A stretch of 13,035 bases of DNA from Mailhella sp. (GTDB taxonomy: Bacteria > Desulfobacterota > Desulfovibrionia > Desulfovibrionales > Desulfovibrionaceae). Both the position numbers and the translations under genes were made by a program. Below the pieces are notes generated by a model. That model had not been told where the DNA came from. It did not search any database and saw only the letters and a program-made list of their open reading frames with translations. Below, one piece after another: positions 1-7,123 of this stretch. The stretch spans positions 1 through 13,035 of the forward strand of contig JAHHTE010000042.1 of the NCBI GenBank assembly GCA_020024815.1, written 5' to 3'. Numbering within the stretch: position 1 is the first letter of the stretch; each line of letters begins with the position of its first letter.

Positions 1-141
1 ATACTATTTCTTGAATAATATTATTATTTTAGGTACTTACATTAGTTTTTAATCTGTGGTACACCTTATTCTTATGTTTGATTTGCGTGTTTTTTTTCAT
101 GTAAATTTTGTGTTTAGTTTTTTGCATAAAGAAGGTGTACG

Positions 142-1932
142 ATGGTTTTTATTCCAAAAATTAAAAGTCATAATACGTTATTTTGTTATTTGGTTCAAAG
201 TCTTGTTGTTATTTTTGTTATTTGTTTAAGTTTTGCATTTGCTAATGCAACTCCTAGCGGATATGAAGATGCAAAAGTAGAACTTTCACGTCTTATGCAA
301 GATAAAAAACGGAGTGAATATCGGCATAATTGGATAAAATTATCTGATGAATTTTATGATATTTATGTAAATAATGCGAATTGGAATAACAGAGCAGCAG
401 CACTTTTTCGATCAGCCATAGCTTTAGATGAAATGGCAAAACGTTCTTATGTGCGAAAAGATGCCCATAGTGCCATAGATAAGTATTTGTTATTAGTAAA
501 AAAACATAAACTTAGCCCATTGGCAGATGATTCTCTTTATCATGCAGCACAATTATATAATGAAGTTTTGCGAGATGAAAAAAGTGCAAAAGCAATGTTA
601 AAAAAAGTAATGCGTGATTATCCTACTGGGGATTTTCGTACTAAAGCGAAACAATATTATGCAGAAATTGGTGGAACAGCAGTAGCATCACTTGGTAATG
701 TTGCTATAAGTAGACCGGCAACACCAAGTATAAAATTAACGCAAATCAGTTTTCAATTACGAGAAAATGTTGTACGTATTGTTATTTCAATGGATACTAT
801 TGCATCATGGCGTGCAAAATATAATGATGAGAAAAATCCTGGTGTTGTTGTAACATTAAAAAATGTTGTTCCTTCTGAAAATTTAGAGTTAGAAGATACA
901 TTTAAGAAAACAGGTATTTTTACTGGATATTCAGTTTATTATAATGATGTACAGGGAACAAGTATAATTACATTGCAATTTTCTGATTTACTTCGTTATG
1001 TTGTTAAATCAGAAAGAGAACCAGCACGTCTTATTATTGAAGCAACAAATTCACCTAAGTATTTAACAGCTGGAATTACAGTTAAAGATGAAAAGGTAGA
1101 AAAAAAACAAAAGAAAATTGTTGAAAAAAAAGTGAAGCAATCTTCTAAAGTTGTGCCTACTAAAACTACTGTAAAAAAATCTTCTGTTGTTGCAACACAA
1201 AAAATTACAAAAGAAAATATTCCAACAATTACAAAACAATTTGCTGCTCAATTATGTTTACGAGTAAAAACTATTGTTATTGATCCCGGTCATGGTGGAA
1301 AAGATCCAGGAGCAAGACATAATGGTATGGTTGAAAAAAATCTTAATTTAGATATTGCAAAAAGATTAGCTCGTGTATTAAAATCAGCTGGATATACAGT
1401 GCATTTAACACGTACAACAGATAAATATTTAGGACTTTATGAACGAACTGATATTGCAAGAAAACACCATGCAGATTTATTTATTTCCTTACATGCAAAT
1501 GCAAGTAATAATGTAGCTGCAGAAGGAATTGAAACATATTTCCTTGATTTTACGCAAGATAATAATGCAGTACGTATTGCTGCTATTGAAAATGCTGGGG
1601 TTGAAAAACGTGGTCTTGGAGAAATGGAAAAAATATTAAGTGATATGTTACTTACAGCTCGTATTCAAGAATCAAAACGTTTGGCTGCAAAAGTTCAAAA
1701 TGGAGCGATTAGAAAAATTTCAAGAGCTGGCTATAATCTTAAAAATAGAGGAACAAAAGGAGCACCTTTTCATGTGTTAATAGGTTCTTCTATGCCATGT
1801 ATTTTAATAGAAATGGGTTATACAACAAACTCAAAAGAAGCAAAACGTCTTTCTTCTGATAATTATAAAAATGCATTGGCAGAAGGCATTGCAAATGGTA
1901 TTCATCAATATGCACAAGAATTGTTAAAATAG
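142..1932 (+). CDS. Secreted N-acetylmuramoyl-L-alanine amidase (AMIN + Amidase_3)
   Basis: This is a zinc amidase that cleaves the bond between N-acetylmuramic acid and the L-alanine of the stem peptide, acting in the periplasm, usually at the division septum. Residues 1-36 form a signal peptide ending in an AxA-type site (after A36). Residues about 40-175 are a helical, TPR-like region. Residues about 195-302 resemble the AMIN septum/peptidoglycan-targeting domain. A Lys-rich linker (about 312-355) leads to a C-terminal Amidase_3 domain starting near residue 377. The expected zinc ligands are visible: H384 in DPGHGG, E398 in VEKNLN and H451 in SLHAN. The catalytic E557 lies in LIEMGY. At 596 aa it is longer than E. 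coli AmiC because of the helical N-terminal region and linker. The start is supported by GAAGGTG at 131-137. It appears to be a single-gene unit ended by the hairpin at 1987-2029. AmiC-like is likely; strict orthology is not shown. Confidence 0.93.
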   Translation: MVFIPKIKSHNTLFCYLVQSLVVIFVICLSFAFANATPSGYEDAKVELSRLMQDKKRSEYRHNWIKLSDEFYDIYVNNANWNNRAAALFRSAIALDEMAKRSYVRKDAHSAIDKYLLLVKKHKLSPLADDSLYHAAQLYNEVLRDEKSAKAMLKKVMRDYPTGDFRTKAKQYYAEIGGTAVASLGNVAISRPATPSIKLTQISFQLRENVVRIVISMDTIASWRAKYNDEKNPGVVVTLKNVVPSENLELEDTFKKTGIFTGYSVYYNDVQGTSIITLQFSDLLRYVVKSEREPARLIIEATNSPKYLTAGITVKDEKVEKKQKKIVEKKVKQSSKVVPTKTTVKKSSVVATQKITKENIPTITKQFAAQLCLRVKTIVIDPGHGGKDPGARHNGMVEKNLNLDIAKRLARVLKSAGYTVHLTRTTDKYLGLYERTDIARKHHADLFISLHANASNNVAAEGIETYFLDFTQDNNAVRIAAIENAGVEKRGLGEMEKILSDMLLTARIQESKRLAAKVQNGAIRKISRAGYNLKNRGTKGAPFHVLIGSSMPCILIEMGYTTNSKEAKRLSSDNYKNALAEGIANGIHQYAQELLK

Positions 1933-1953
1933 AGTGTATTTTTTATAATTTTT

Positions 1954-1975
1954 TTGGGGAAATGATTTTCCCCAA
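1954..1975. repeat. Short hairpin without T-tract, directly ahead of the terminator
   Basis: The arms TTGGGGAAA (1954-1962) and TTTCCCCAA (1967-1975) are exactly complementary around a 4-nt loop. No T-run follows on the plus strand, so alone it is not a standard intrinsic terminator. It may protect the 3' end of the amidase mRNA or assist the terminator that follows. Confidence 0.55.
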
Positions 1976-1986
1976 TTCTCCTTAAT

Positions 1987-2029
1987 AAGGCACATTTATT
2001 GAAGTATATTTCAATAATGTGCCTTTTTT
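1987..2029 (+). terminator. Rho-independent terminator after the amidase gene
   Basis: The left arm 1987-2003 starts AAGGCACAT and pairs with the right arm 2010-2025, which ends ATGTGCCTT, with one bulged T on the left. A T-run follows. The stem is long and is placed 55 bp after the amidase stop. Confidence 0.88.
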
Positions 2030-2241
2030 AAAAGATTAGTAAAAAATCTTTTTTCTCAAAATAAAAATCTTTTTATTTTCGTATGGTAAATAATATATTT
2101 TTTTAAGAATTGTTTTTAACAAGATTTTTTTTGTGTAAAAAGGTAACAAAAAAATTTTTTTTGTTTCAAAAAGTATCATATAAAAATAATAAAATTTATA
2201 TAAATACATATAAATATAATGAAAACAATATATTATGGTTT

Positions 2242-2257
2242 TGGCATGCTGTTTGCT
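2242..2257 (+). promoter_or_regulatory. Sigma-54 (-24/-12) promoter of the ZraP-like gene
   Basis: The sequence TGGCATGCTGTTTGCT matches the known RpoN consensus TGGCACGNNNNTTGCW at every defined position except one (T for C at position 6). The invariant GG (2243-2244) and GC (2255-2256) are separated by exactly 10 bp. The predicted transcription start is near 2268, leaving a leader of about 26 nt that contains AGGAG at 2282-2286 before the ATG at 2294. The spacing to a gene start is ideal. An enhancer-binding activator would be required. Confidence 0.85.
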
Positions 2258-2293
2258 ATATGTATAGTAAAGAATTTAGTTAGGAGTATTATT

Positions 2294-2788
2294 ATGAAAA
2301 TTAAAAATGTATTAGGTTGTTTTGCTTTAGCTGTTATGCTTTTAGGTGGTGCTAATTTTGCTCATGCATATTATCATGGTAACAATAATGGTATGGTAGA
2401 TTTGACCGTTGAACAACAAGCACAATATGATGATATGTTAAATGCTTATCATGGTAAAGTAAGACCATTGCATGATAAATTACGTTTAAAATATATGGAA
2501 CTTGAAGCATATCAAAATAATGTAAATGTAAAACCAGCTGATATTTCAAAACTTATTAAAGAAATTGCAAGCATTGAAGATGAAATTAGTTTGCAACGTG
2601 CAGATTTTGCAAATAATGTGCAAGATAAATTAGGCATTGATATTCAAAGTAGAAGACACCACAATTATGGTCAAGGTGGAAATTGTGGTTCTGGTTATGG
2701 TTGCAATAGAGATGGTGCAAGTAATCATAATGGACACGGAAATAATCACAATGGAAACCATAGAGGTGGTTGTAATAGAGGATATTAA
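2294..2788 (+). CDS. ZraP/Spy-like periplasmic protein with His/Gly/Cys-rich tail
   Basis: This is a small (164 aa) exported protein resembling the Spy/CpxP/ZraP group, which act as periplasmic chaperones or metal-binding stress proteins. A signal peptide ends at AHA (after A25). An LTVEQQ motif, matching the LTxxQ-type signature of the group, is followed by two long amphipathic helices (about residues 33-112). The last 50 residues are rich in His, Gly and Asn with three Cys (including CGSGYGC) and probably bind metal. I chose ATG 2294 over an upstream in-frame ATG at 2219 because AGGAG lies 7 bp before it, a clean signal peptide starts there, and the sigma-54 promoter lies between the two starts. 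E. coli zraP is also sigma-54 dependent, which supports the assignment. No cognate sensor kinase is visible nearby. The exact ligand is unknown. Confidence 0.8.
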   Translation: MKIKNVLGCFALAVMLLGGANFAHAYYHGNNNGMVDLTVEQQAQYDDMLNAYHGKVRPLHDKLRLKYMELEAYQNNVNVKPADISKLIKEIASIEDEISLQRADFANNVQDKLGIDIQSRRHHNYGQGGNCGSGYGCNRDGASNHNGHGNNHNGNHRGGCNRGY

Positions 2789-2851
2789 TTTTTATAATTA
2801 TAAAAGAGTAGTATAATTTTATTGCCTAGCTCTCCACATAAAGGTAGAATA

Positions 2852-2880
2852 AAAAAGCCCTGAATAAGGGCTTTTTCTTT
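2852..2880. terminator. Bidirectional terminator between convergent genes
   Basis: AAAAAGCCCT (2852-2861) and AGGGCTTTTT (2867-2876) are perfect complements around a 5-nt loop. A T-tract is present on both strands. It serves the ZraP-like gene on the plus strand and the regulator on the minus strand, whose stop codon begins one base beyond it. Confidence 0.9.
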
Positions 2881-4803
2881 TTAAGAAGTTAAAGAGATTC
2901 CATCAATTTTGATTTTGTATCGTTCTATTTTTCGGTAAAGTGTTGGTCTGCTAATGCCTAAGGCTTTTGCACAGTGGCTCATATTTCCTTGAAATTCAAG
3001 TATACTTTGTTCAATGGTATGTTTTTCTAACATTTCTAAATTAAGAAATGTATTTTTTGAGGAATGAGAAAGAGTTGGGCAAGTCTCTGATTTATCAGAT
3101 AAATCAAAAAATTCTGCTTTTAATTGTTTACCATTAGCAATATGGACGGCTCTTTCAATAACTTTTTCAATTTGATAAACATTTTCATGCCAAGGAAAAT
3201 CACAAAGTAAGTTTTTCATTTTTGTATTAATGTGTTTATCAAAAGAAAGATCTCCAAATTTTTTAAGAAAATAATCAATAAGTAAGGGAATATCTTCTTT
3301 TCTTTCACGAACGGGTGGAATAGTAATTGATAACATACTAATTTTATAGAGTAGGTCTTGTCTAAAATTATTGTTATTAACTTCTTGTTTTAAATCTTTT
3401 GATGTGGAGCAAATAAGTCGCACATCAAAAGGAATAGGGTTAGAATTACCTACACGATAAATATTTCCAGATTGTATTGCTTTTAAAATTTTATATTGTA
3501 ATCCATAAGGAAGATTAACTATTTCATCAATATAAAGTGTTCCTTGATTGGCTTGTTCTAATTTTCCAAAATGAATACCATTATGTAGTTTATGTTCACT
3601 GTTTTCTTCATATCCAAAAAGTTCTTTTTCTAAAAGCTCACTAGGAATATCCGTACAGCTTAATGCCACAAAAGGTTTATCTTTTCTTTTACTCATATTA
3701 TGAATTGCTTGGGCAAAAAGTTTTTTTCCAACACCTGTTTCACCATTTAAAAGTAATGGTGCATTACTATTAGCTGCTACATTTGCAATTTCAAGAGCTT
3801 CTTGAATAATAGGGCTTTTTCCTATTATAGAACTAAATGTTACATGTGCTTTTAGGTTTGTTATTTCCATATTTTGCAAAATTAATTCTTGCTTATTAAC
3901 AATACGTAAAATAGCACCAATAACTTGGTCATTTTCATATATTGGCATTATATCAATAAAGTAAAGTATATTGTTAATATTTATTTCTTGGTTTATTGAA
4001 TTTTTTTCCTGATTGAAAATAGGAGATAAATCAAGATCAAAATGTGCAATTTGTTTTAATTTCAATCCTATGCAATGTGAATCAAGATTAAAAATAGCTA
4101 ATGCTTTTTGATTTGCTTTTTTTATTACTCCATTTAAATCAAGAGCAATAATTGCTTTTGAGCTTGTTTCTAGTAATGCATTTAAATAATTATTTTTTGT
4201 TTGCAATTCTTTTAATTCATGTGATTTTTTTAATCGACAAGAAATATATTTTGCTGTTTGACAAACAAGATTTAAAGAATGTTCATGCATATTCTTTGTA
4301 TAGCCACTTAAAGATAATGCACCTAATAATGTATTATTTTCATCAAAAATTGGAGAACAAGCACTGCTTATTTCAGGTGAAAAATGAACATACATTTCAT
4401 TACCTTGTATAAAAATAGGCTTTTTTTCAATCAAAACAAGGCTAATACCACACGTTCCCATGTCCATTTCTGACCAACGATAGCCAGGAATACAATGACG
4501 ATTTTGAAACTCTTGTTCTAATTCTTTATCGCCAATATGATAAAGAATATAGCCTGATTTATCCGCTAACGTGAGGCAAAATCCCGTGTTTTGGATTAAC
4601 TCATAAAGGGCATGCATTTCTTCTTTTGCAATAGTATAAAAATTTTCTTGTGAGCGAATAAGTTCTTGCAATTCACCATGCAATAATTTTGCATTTTCAG
4701 GTGCTTGAGTAATATTAGGATCTATTTTGTAAACTTTAGATCGTTCGTGAGAAAGCGATATTGCTTTTTTCATGGTGTTAGAAAAAGTTGGAGATATTGG
4801 CAT
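2881..4803 (-). CDS. AcoR/DhaR-type transcriptional regulator (GAF-PAS-AAA+-Fis) lacking the GAFTGA motif
   Basis: This 640-aa cytoplasmic regulator has a GAF-like sensor (about residues 74-190, with MGTCGIS typical of the AcoR/DhaR group), a PAS domain (204-306), a sigma-54-type AAA+ domain (324-511) and a C-terminal Fis helix-turn-helix (586-631). Walker A (GETGVGKK, K360) and Walker B (TLYIDEI, D426/E427) are intact. The sigma-54-contacting GAFTGA loop is replaced without a gap by NSEHKL (401-406). The second arginine-finger position (FRQDLLYK) is K487, with R481 kept. The sensor II GNVREL is ENVYQI, giving Tyr for Arg at 543. Known relatives without GAFTGA, such as TyrR and E. coli DhaR, act with sigma-70, so I infer a sigma-54-independent role. 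The ligand is unknown. The start at 4803 follows AAGGAA with good spacing; the frame stays open upstream to 4965, but that part has no exported or domain-like character. Confidence 0.85.
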   Translation of the reverse strand: MPISPTFSNTMKKAISLSHERSKVYKIDPNITQAPENAKLLHGELQELIRSQENFYTIAKEEMHALYELIQNTGFCLTLADKSGYILYHIGDKELEQEFQNRHCIPGYRWSEMDMGTCGISLVLIEKKPIFIQGNEMYVHFSPEISSACSPIFDENNTLLGALSLSGYTKNMHEHSLNLVCQTAKYISCRLKKSHELKELQTKNNYLNALLETSSKAIIALDLNGVIKKANQKALAIFNLDSHCIGLKLKQIAHFDLDLSPIFNQEKNSINQEININNILYFIDIMPIYENDQVIGAILRIVNKQELILQNMEITNLKAHVTFSSIIGKSPIIQEALEIANVAANSNAPLLLNGETGVGKKLFAQAIHNMSKRKDKPFVALSCTDIPSELLEKELFGYEENSEHKLHNGIHFGKLEQANQGTLYIDEIVNLPYGLQYKILKAIQSGNIYRVGNSNPIPFDVRLICSTSKDLKQEVNNNNFRQDLLYKISMLSITIPPVRERKEDIPLLIDYFLKKFGDLSFDKHINTKMKNLLCDFPWHENVYQIEKVIERAVHIANGKQLKAEFFDLSDKSETCPTLSHSSKNTFLNLEMLEKHTIEQSILEFQGNMSHCAKALGISRPTLYRKIERYKIKIDGISLTS

Positions 4804-4838
4804 AATTTTCCTTATTTTAAAATGAATAAGTGTAAAGT

Positions 4839-4867
4839 TTTGTAACATTAATAGCTTAGTCTTGCAA
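4839..4867 (-). promoter_or_regulatory. Possible sigma-70 promoter of the regulator gene
   Basis: On the minus strand, TTGCAA (4867-4862) and TACAAA (4844-4839) are separated by 17 bp and lie about 36 bp upstream of the start codon. Each hexamer matches the consensus at 4 of 6 positions. The region is AT-rich, so chance is a real possibility. Confidence 0.25.
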
Positions 4868-5060
4868 TATAAAAAGTAAGAAAAATAATGTTCATAGAAA
4901 TACATAGTACTATTATATATAGATAAGTGAAAGGTTTCTTTATATAGAAAAGGAACGTAAAGCATGCTAAAAAAAAGAAAATTATTAGAAATAAAAATTG
5001 TTAGTAAATTTATTTTAATAATAATTACAGTATATTATAATTGTATTGTAGTAAATTTTA

Positions 5061-5088
5061 TTGACTTATCAAAGAAAAATGATAAAAA
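5061..5088 (+). promoter_or_regulatory. Sigma-70-type promoter of the retropepsin/ligase operon
   Basis: TTGACT (5061-5066) and TAAAAA (5083-5088) are separated by 16 bp, with a TG one base before the -10 giving an extended -10 (TGATAAAAA). The predicted start is near 5095, about 25 bp before the ATG at 5120. Confidence 0.5.
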
Positions 5089-5119
5089 TTTTTTTCAAAA
5101 TTTGTACTGAAGGTGCTAC

Positions 5120-5590
5120 ATGAAACATATTGTTTTTGCAGTAATGAGTATGCTTATGGTAATTATGACTGGTTGTTCTAAAGATGATGCAGAAGTAGCA
5201 GGTTATATTGAGCATGTAAAAATTAATGGAAATCTTGTGCAAGCAAAGCTTGATACAGGTGCTGATTTTTGTTCTATTGATGCAGAAGTTATTCGTACTT
5301 TTAAAGATGGAAAAAAAACTTTTGTTGAATTTAATATGCTTACAGATGAAAATGAAAAACTTACCATTACAGCAGAACGTACTCGCATAACACAAATTAA
5401 ACTTAGAACTGGTGGTTTACAAGATCGTCCAGTTGTTCTTTTACATGTAAAAATTGGCCATATTGGCAAAACAGTAGAAGTAAACTTAGCTGATAGATCA
5501 CGATTTGAATATCGTGTTCTTCTTGGAAGAAATTTCCTTGAAAATGGTGTTCTTGTTGATTCTTCTAAAAAATTTATTTTTTCTGAGTAA
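5120..5590 (+). CDS. Retropepsin-like aspartyl protease lipoprotein (RimB/'ATP-dependent zinc protease' family)
   Basis: This 156-aa protein belongs to the bacterial retropepsin-like family often mislabelled ATP-dependent zinc protease. The aspartyl protease motif DTGAD (residues 45-49; D45 catalytic) is clear. The conserved RVLLGRNFLE near the C-terminus is also characteristic. Residues 1-18 form a lipoprotein signal peptide with lipobox MTGC, so C19 would be lipidated and the protease would face the periplasm. It is the first gene of an operon: the next start lies 3 bp after its stop. In known operons this protease pairs with a 7TM transglutaminase-like protein and an ATP-grasp ligase, and in Pseudomonas such genes have been linked to osmotic stress, as I recall. 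The substrate is not evident; it may trim the ligase product. The start is supported by GAAGGTG at 5109-5115, the same ribosome binding site as the amidase gene. Confidence 0.87.
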   Translation: MKHIVFAVMSMLMVIMTGCSKDDAEVAGYIEHVKINGNLVQAKLDTGADFCSIDAEVIRTFKDGKKTFVEFNMLTDENEKLTITAERTRITQIKLRTGGLQDRPVVLLHVKIGHIGKTVEVNLADRSRFEYRVLLGRNFLENGVLVDSSKKFIFSE

Positions 5591-5593
5591 TGT

Positions 5594-7123
5594 ATGAAAA
5601 ATGTGTCTTTTTTTAAAATTCTTTGTACGCTTTTAATTGTTATTTCTGTTAGCATATTTAGTTATAAAGCATTTGTTCTTGGATTTCCTTTAAAACCTGA
5701 TGAAGATTCCAATTGGTGGAATATTGAAGCTGAAATTATTTTTGATGCAAAAGATAATGCCACAAGTTTAACATTGCAGTTACCACGTTCTGATTATTTA
5801 TATGATATTAGTAATGAGCATATTGTTGCTCGTGGTTATGGTGCTGTATATAATGAAGTTGATCAAAAAAATAGATCTGTTCGTTTAACTAAAAGACGTG
5901 CAGATGGAAAACAAATAATTTATTATTCTGCTGCTATTCGCCAAAAAGATGAACAATATAGTTTGCCTGATAGCCCTCCTCCAAATTTTAGTGATTTAAA
6001 TTTTACAGAAGCACAGCTTACAGCTGCTGATAACCTTATTAGTTTTATTGGAGAAAAATCTTTTGATTCTGAAAGTTTTATTTCTCTTTTAGCTGAAGAA
6101 ATTAAAAAACCTACAAATAGTAACACCTTTTATCTAGTTGAAGGACTTAAAAGTAATTTATCAAAAGTAAATCTTATGGTAAAAATTCTTGCTTTAGCAG
6201 GTATTGCCTCTGATACGTTACATGGTATTCCTCTAGAATTTGAAGGAAGAAATCTTTCTTTATTTCACTGGGTAGAAGTATATGTTGATAATAAATGGAG
6301 AACTTTTGACTTTAACAATGGTATTTTTGCTGTTCCAGAAAATTTCTTAATTTGGTGGAGAGGATCAATTCCTTTAGCAAAAGGTGTTGGTATTGAAGAT
6401 TTACGTATAAATATCTCTGTGCAACAACGTATTGAATCACAACTTTCACATAGTCTTGCATTAATCCAAAAATCAGCTCCTGCTGTAACAGCTTTTTCTC
6501 TTTTGAGTTTACCTGTTGATACACAAGAACTTTTTAAAACAATTCTCCTTATTCCATTAGGTGCATTACTTCTTGTTATTTTACGTAACGTGATTGGTAT
6601 TAGTACGTTCGGAACATTTATGCCTATACTTGTTGCATTAGCATTTGTGCAAACAAAATTATTAGCAGGTATTATTTTATTTAGTACCATTGTTGCACTT
6701 GGTATGTTTTTCCGTTTATTATTTGAAAAACTGCATTTATTGCTTGTGCCGCGATTAGCTGCTATTTTAATTATTGTTGTGCTTATTATGGCAATGCTAA
6801 GTATTGTTAGTTATAGACTTGGTTTTAACTTTGGCTTATCTGTTGCAATGTTCCCAATGATTATTCTTACCATGACCATTGAACGTATGGCTATTGTTTG
6901 GGACGAAAATGGAGCAACCGCAGCTTTAAGACAAGGTTTGGGAAGTTTATGTATTGCTGTTATTGCGTATCTTATTTTTGTTTCTAGCTATATTGAGTTT
7001 ATTCTTTTTGTTTATCCTGAAGTACAACTCATTTTCTTGGCATTTACTTTATTAGTTGGTCGTTATACAGGTTATCGTCTCATGGACTTGTATCGCTTTA
7101 AAGCATTTGCGGAAGGAAAATAA
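5594..7123 (+). CDS. Inactive transglutaminase fused to seven transmembrane helices
   Basis: This 509-aa inner-membrane protein has an N-terminal membrane segment (about residues 5-30), a periplasmic transglutaminase-like domain (about 40-300) and a C-terminal bundle of about seven hydrophobic helices (313-500). In the transglutaminase core the His (H225 in FHWVEVYV) and Asp (D239 in TFDFNNG) of the usual triad are present. No Cys is found where the nucleophile should precede the helix ending LALAGI; Asn/Ser occupy that stretch. This matches the family described as inactive transglutaminase with 7TM. It probably binds a peptide or polymer and passes it or a signal across the membrane. It sits between the retropepsin gene (3-bp gap) and the ATP-grasp gene (TAATG, 1-nt overlap), which implies translational coupling and a shared task. 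The transported or sensed compound cannot be read from the sequence. Confidence 0.87.
   Translation: MKNVSFFKILCTLLIVISVSIFSYKAFVLGFPLKPDEDSNWWNIEAEIIFDAKDNATSLTLQLPRSDYLYDISNEHIVARGYGAVYNEVDQKNRSVRLTKRRADGKQIIYYSAAIRQKDEQYSLPDSPPPNFSDLNFTEAQLTAADNLISFIGEKSFDSESFISLLAEEIKKPTNSNTFYLVEGLKSNLSKVNLMVKILALAGIASDTLHGIPLEFEGRNLSLFHWVEVYVDNKWRTFDFNNGIFAVPENFLIWWRGSIPLAKGVGIEDLRINISVQQRIESQLSHSLALIQKSAPAVTAFSLLSLPVDTQELFKTILLIPLGALLLVILRNVIGISTFGTFMPILVALAFVQTKLLAGIILFSTIVALGMFFRLLFEKLHLLLVPRLAAILIIVVLIMAMLSIVSYRLGFNFGLSVAMFPMIILTMTIERMAIVWDENGATAALRQGLGSLCIAVIAYLIFVSSYIEFILFVYPEVQLIFLAFTLLVGRYTGYRLMDLYRFKAFAEGK

Larger units (their letters stand above)
1933..2293. other. Intergenic region between amidase and ZraP-like gene
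   Basis: These 361 bp hold two hairpins at the amidase end (1954-2029), a very AT-rich stretch with repeated A5-6/TC/T4-6 blocks (2041-2054 and 2063-2075), a sigma-54-type promoter (2242-2257) and the ribosome binding site of the next gene (2282-2286). An open frame runs in from 2219 but starts upstream of the promoter, so that part is not regarded as coding. Confidence 0.7.
4804..5119. other. Divergent intergenic region (regulator / retropepsin operon)
   Basis: These 316 bp separate two divergent genes. They contain a weak candidate promoter for the regulator (4839-4867), a better one for the retropepsin operon (5061-5088), a TTTCT/AGAAA dyad (4935-4950) and a 10-bp-spaced TGTAA direct repeat (4831 and 4841). 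No convincing small gene, RNA or sigma-54 site was seen. The layout would allow the regulator to control both itself and the operon, but nothing shows that it does. Confidence 0.55.

Noticed and set aside
1..141. Promoter for the amidase (TTGATT at 78-83 with TAAATT at 102-107)
   Set aside because: Both hexamers match only 4 of 6 bases in a very AT-rich stretch, so it is too weak to list as a feature.
1063..1251. Minus-strand Phe/Cys-rich open frame in the amidase linker
   Set aside because: It is the antisense of Lys/Val-rich codons and low in complexity.
2219..2293. In-frame upstream extension giving a 189-aa version of the ZraP-like protein
   Set aside because: The sigma-54 promoter lies inside this extension, no ribosome binding site precedes it, and a clean signal peptide with AGGAG begins at 2294.
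4935..4950. TTTCT/AGAAA dyad as an operator for the regulator
   Set aside because: It is short, AT-rich, and not repeated elsewhere in the intergenic region; noted only as content.
4804..4965. Upstream 54-codon extension of the regulator on the minus strand
   Set aside because: Its composition is Tyr/Phe-rich like translated AT-rich DNA, and a well-spaced AAGGAA precedes the ATG at 4803.
5203..5655. Open frame of 150 codons on the minus strand opposite the retropepsin gene
   Set aside because: It is antisense to a clearly recognised protein, has no family features, and its codons mirror the opposite strand.
6265..6690. Open frame of 141 codons on the minus strand opposite the 7TM transglutaminase gene
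   Set aside because: It is a shadow of a strong coding region with no ribosome binding site or recognisable domain.
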